From: 39-52-133 sp041488395
Lineage (GTDB): Bacteria; Pseudomonadota; Gammaproteobacteria; Burkholderiales; Gallionellaceae
Assembly: GCA_041488395.1 (NCBI GenBank)
Contig: JBGPPE010000127.1
Location: forward strand, 1-7,454
Reading direction: 5' to 3'
Length of the DNA stretch: 7,454 bases
How positions within the stretch are numbered: the stretch's first letter is position 1; the number at the start of each line of letters is the position of its first letter. Below the pieces are notes generated by a model that worked only from the letters and a program-made list of their open reading frames with translations, was not told where the DNA came from and made no database searches. Both the position numbers and the translations under genes were made by a program. Positions 5,441 to 7,454 of this stretch are shown one piece after another.

Positions 5441-5941
5441 ATGTTTAAAATTATTTTATGCAGATTTTCTTCACTGCTCTTTGTGGCCCTTGGTCTGGGA
5501 GTCTACAGCGCAGCAATGGCGGTCGAGAACATGGGGCTACCCTATGTGGAAACTACGCAGTACCAGCGGGTAAAGGATCTGGATATCTACTACGGCGTCA
5601 TGCCGGTTCAGATTGCGGGAAAATCCCCCGCAACCCGTGATGAGCTGTTAATTCATGGCGGCGTGCCAGCAAACAAGAATGAATATCACTTTGTTGTTGC
5701 GCTCTTTGATGCCAGCGGCAAACGCATTACCGATGCCAAGGTGACGGCCCGGGTGAGAGAGCTCGGCATGGTGGGCGTGGACAAAACCATGGAGCCCATG
5801 CAGATAGGTGATGTTACGAGTTTTGGCAATTATTTCGAGCTGCGTCATGGCGGCATTTACCGCCTTGAAATCGGAATACGCAGCGTTGCAAAACAAAGCC
5901 AGGAAAATATCGAAGCAATATTCGAGTACCGTCTGCAATAG
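5441..5941 (+). CDS. Secreted protein with FixH/YtkA-like Ig fold, function unknown
   Basis: This 166-aa protein has a Sec signal peptide (residues 1-27; hydrophobic core about 9-25, AMA cleavage site before Val28). The mature part reads as a small beta-sandwich: DIYYGVMPVQIAG (48-60), EYHFVVALFDASGKRITDAKVTARV (81-105) and a closing strand IYRLEIGIRS (139-148). The phrase about a 'thing' with attributes that are combined, as in ITDAKVTARV, is shared in style with FixH/YtkA-like domains found near copper and oxidase genes. Scattered His and Met residues (His72, His83, His136; Met54, Met118, Met120) could bind metal, but no clear motif exists. The start is well supported by AGGAG six bases upstream. 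It likely shares a transcript with the SHOCT gene 92 bases downstream. No specific function can be given. Confidence 0.72.
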   Translation: MFKIILCRFSSLLFVALGLGVYSAAMAVENMGLPYVETTQYQRVKDLDIYYGVMPVQIAGKSPATRDELLIHGGVPANKNEYHFVVALFDASGKRITDAKVTARVRELGMVGVDKTMEPMQIGDVTSFGNYFELRHGGIYRLEIGIRSVAKQSQENIEAIFEYRLQ

Positions 5942-6033
5942 TTGACGACAAACACGATGCGGGGCTCGCTTCGGGCCAGCCATTGGCAGCGCAGTGGGCG
6001 GCAGCCAGGCCAGAAGTCATCAAGGAGTGAAAA

Positions 6034-6270
6034 ATGTGGGGTCATATGGGTGATTACGGTTGGGGCGGCATGGGCATAGGTATGCTGTTGCTCTGGGGCA
6101 TATTGATCGCAGCCATCGTGCTGCTGATCAAATACACCTGGGGCGCCGGCACTTTTGCGGGACGAGATCGCCGCGAGAAGAATGCACTGGAGCTGTTAAA
6201 AGAACGCTACGCACGCGGTGAAATCGGGCGCGAGGAATTCGAGCAAAAGAAGAGTGATATAGAAAGCTGA
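6034..6270 (+). CDS. SHOCT-domain small membrane protein
   Basis: This 78-aa protein has a Gly/Trp/Met-rich N-terminus (MWGHMGDYGWGGMG). One transmembrane helix spans about 17-34. A basic linker (GRDRREK) follows, and the C-terminal SHOCT module (ALELLKERYARGEIGREEFEQKKSDI, given here by its positions 51-76) has the typical LKERYARGEI and EEFE elements. SHOCT modules are short helical C-terminal pieces thought to aid oligomerisation. AAGGAG (6022-6027) lies six bases before ATG 6034. Similar single-helix SHOCT proteins often sit near metal-handling or envelope genes. Here the neighbour is the secreted Ig-fold-like protein, so an envelope role is likely but unspecified. Confidence 0.85.
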   Translation: MWGHMGDYGWGGMGIGMLLLWGILIAAIVLLIKYTWGAGTFAGRDRREKNALELLKERYARGEIGREEFEQKKSDIES

Positions 6271-6362
6271 GATGTGTTGCGCATCTGCCCGGACATCTGG
6301 CCTGGACGCAGCTAGGGGGCAGGGCAGGCATGAGCTTGTTGTCGCTGTTCCCGCCCAATTTG

Positions 6363-6380
6363 GATATGATTAGCCATATC
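6363..6380. promoter_or_regulatory. Possible operator: GATATG-N6-CATATC inverted repeat
   Basis: GATATG (6363-6368) and CATATC (6375-6380) form perfect six-base arms around a six-base centre, 38 bases before the next gene's GTG. The size and position fit a dimeric repressor site, but a short inverted repeat like this can occur by chance. Confidence 0.3.
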
Positions 6381-6418
6381 TGCTGCGTGACCCGAAAAAT
6401 TTTTGAAAGAGTAACGAA

Positions 6419-6976
6419 GTGTCCAAACTGATTTCCGACCAGAAGCAACAAATCGTGCAGTTCCACGCCATCCTGATCAACAACGTGGTGATGGCCTGCA
6501 ATAACCGCGAGCTCCTGCCGCAACTGGAGCAGATGCTGGAGATGACCGCAAAGAATGGCTGGGACACCCTGGTGGCGGCAATACGCCAGGTGGTCAACGG
6601 CAAGCGCGATGTCAGCGTGCTGATTGGGCTGGATGATGAAGACGGCACCATCATTGAAGCCATCCTGATGGGAATACAAGACCCTTCCAGCCTGCCCGAT
6701 CCCAATGCCAGGCCCGATGCCAGCCAGGCCGCACCGGGGCTGGCCAGCATTATCGATGCGGCAGGGAAGGGCAACGCACAGGCATTGCACATGCTGGCCA
6801 ATATGGCGGAACAGATGGTGCGCGCCGGCGGCGACATGGCCAAGCTGGGCGCCGTGATGCGCAAACTGGTGGACGGTGAACGCGATGCCGACAAGCTGGC
6901 CCAGGGCATGAACGTGCAAGGGCAGGAGCTGGTGTATTCGATCCTGACGGAACTGGGTAAGCTGGCCAGGCACTAA
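6419..6976 (+). CDS. Hypothetical cytoplasmic helical protein made of two related halves
   Basis: I do not recognise this 185-aa protein. It has no signal peptide or membrane segment and looks mostly helical. GTG 6419 is used as the start because GAAAGAG lies seven bases upstream and the first in-frame ATG is 24 codons further on. Two segments resemble each other: residues 29-84, containing AAIRQVVNGKRD (53-64), and residues 119-179, containing GAVMRKLVDGERD (144-156). Each is preceded by a Leu/Met-rich helix and followed by an IL-rich helix. A Pro/Ala-rich linker (88-107) joins them. This suggests an internal duplication. Bases 6569-6647 recur exactly at the window's right end. The gene stands alone, ahead of a REP-like hairpin. 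Confidence 0.75.
   Translation: MSKLISDQKQQIVQFHAILINNVVMACNNRELLPQLEQMLEMTAKNGWDTLVAAIRQVVNGKRDVSVLIGLDDEDGTIIEAILMGIQDPSSLPDPNARPDASQAAPGLASIIDAAGKGNAQALHMLANMAEQMVRAGGDMAKLGAVMRKLVDGERDADKLAQGMNVQGQELVYSILTELGKLARH
6569..6647 (+). repeat. 79-bp direct repeat, first copy
   Basis: This stretch, codons 51-76 of the 185-aa gene, is identical to 7376-7454. The base before it differs between copies (C versus A). Here the surrounding protein fits well: the repeat encodes part of the first internal half and has a related counterpart at residues 143-168. This is therefore the genuine context. Confidence 0.97.
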
Positions 6977-6991
6977 GTGTGAAGCAAGCAG

Positions 6992-7031
6992 CCGTTCGTG
7001 TTGACCCTGCGACAGGGCTCAGGCCGAACGG
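6992..7031. repeat. REP-like hairpin of the CCGTTCG...CGAACGG type
   Basis: CCGTTCG (6992-6998) pairs with CGAACGG (7025-7031). Inside, CCCTG (7005-7009) pairs with CAGGG (7013-7017) around a CGA loop, and TTGA/TCAG adds further pairs with one bulged C. The sequence is a diverged form of the dispersed hairpin containing TTCGACAGGCTCAG that I recall from many beta- and gammaproteobacterial genomes. It sits 16 bases after a stop codon and may also aid transcript ending or stability. Confidence 0.65.
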
Positions 7032-7084
7032 AACAGTATTTCTTTCGTGCCTGATTAATAGCCGCTTACGCAAAGGGAGGAGTC

Positions 7085-7454
7085 ATGAACCTCGTCAACC
7101 TTCGTAGCAACACACCCGCAACCGGGGCAACCCTGGAACCCGATGTGCCCCTGTGGCAAATCGTGCCCACGCGTGGAGCAGACGGCCGCCCACTGCTGGA
7201 TTTCATGATGCTGATCCCCGGCTTGCGCAACCGCCCGCAGCAACATATCAACACCACCATGATCAACCTCCAGCTCGCGCTGGCGCCGTATCACGACGTT
7301 GTTTTCGTTAACTTCAATCTCAAGATCAATGTGCTGTGGGTGTCTGCCAATGCCCGGCCGGGCATCATTCTGGAACTGGTGGCGGCAATACGCCAGGTGG
7401 TCAACGGCAAGCGCGATGTCAGCGTGCTGATTGGGCTGGATGATGAAGACGGCA
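7085..7454 (+). CDS. Hypothetical protein, incomplete and probably chimeric at its 3' end
   Basis: ATG 7085 has a strong GGGAGGAG site (7075-7082) just upstream. The first 97 codons look like a genuine soluble protein of a small family I cannot name: PLWQIVPTRGADGRPLLDFM (22-41), MLIPGLRNRP (42-51), and alternating strands VVFVNFNLKINVLWVS (72-87) before GIILE (93-97). From codon 98 onward the DNA is the exact 79-bp copy of the preceding gene, in frame, so the protein there reads LVAAIRQVVNG and on to the window end without a stop. I infer that the true C-terminus is different and was replaced by a bad join. Residues 1-97 can be trusted; later ones should not be. Confidence 0.6.
   Translation, partial: MNLVNLRSNTPATGATLEPDVPLWQIVPTRGADGRPLLDFMMLIPGLRNRPQQHINTTMINLQLALAPYHDVVFVNFNLKINVLWVSANARPGIILELVAAIRQVVNGKRDVSVLIGLDDEDG
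7376..7454 (+). repeat. 79-bp direct repeat, second copy at the window end
   Basis: This is identical to 6569-6647 and runs exactly to the last base of the window. It begins at a codon boundary of the 7085 gene, in the same reading frame as the first copy. Perfect identity with an abrupt edge, and termination at the sequence end, suggest a contig-end assembly overlap more than an evolved repeat. Confidence 0.97.

Noticed and set aside
6128..6973. 281-codon minus-strand frame opposite the SHOCT and 185-aa genes
   Set aside because: Its length comes from GC-rich antisense of two better-supported genes. It lacks a ribosome site and shows a His/Gln/Cys-rich, motif-free protein.
1..7454. CRISPR arrays, tRNA or rRNA genes, insertion sequences
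   Set aside because: No regularly spaced repeats, cloverleaf or rRNA-like segments, transposase motifs or terminal repeats were seen on either strand.

Overview
The window looks like a betaproteobacterial chromosome segment. The protein style, moderately high GC, strong AGGAG ribosome sites and a dispersed GTTCG-type hairpin all fit a member of the Nitrosomonadales/Gallionellaceae/Methylophilaceae, but this placement is an inference from style and not a species call.

Left part (1-1534, all on the minus strand): the N-terminus of a secreted PhnD-type ABC substrate-binding protein runs off the left edge. Next comes a two-gene sigma/anti-sigma operon, with an ECF sigma factor (978-1517) coupled through a TAATG overlap to a six-helix NrsF/DUF1109 anti-sigma factor (343-978).

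Central part (1535-4234, plus strand, divergent from the sigma gene): a tight four-gene operon encodes Tat-exported MsrB, Sec-exported MsrA, a di-heme cytochrome b and a Tat-exported, probably lipid-anchored sulfite-oxidase-fold molybdoenzyme. The divergent spacer carries GTAACC-N16-CGAA, which matches the SigF promoter known to me from Caulobacter. Together these form a complete candidate regulon for repairing oxidised methionine in the cell envelope: sensor, sigma factor, promoter, both stereospecific reductases and a membrane-linked redox pair. Neither MsrA nor MsrB has a resolving cysteine, and the operon has no thioredoxin-like gene, so their electron source is an open question.

Right part (4235-7454): a decayed C-terminal piece of an EAL (cyclic-di-GMP phosphodiesterase) domain lies convergent to the molybdoenzyme. 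It is followed by a small winged-helix-like protein, a GIY-YIG-like protein, about 350 bp of non-coding DNA with nested inverted repeats, a secreted Ig-fold-like protein preceded by a five-codon mini-ORF, a SHOCT membrane protein, a 185-aa protein built from two related halves, a REP-like hairpin and a final incomplete gene.

The last 79 bases (7376-7454) are an exact, in-frame copy of 6569-6647 inside the 185-aa gene. This is most likely an assembly join at a contig end, so the C-terminus of the last ORF should not be trusted until checked.
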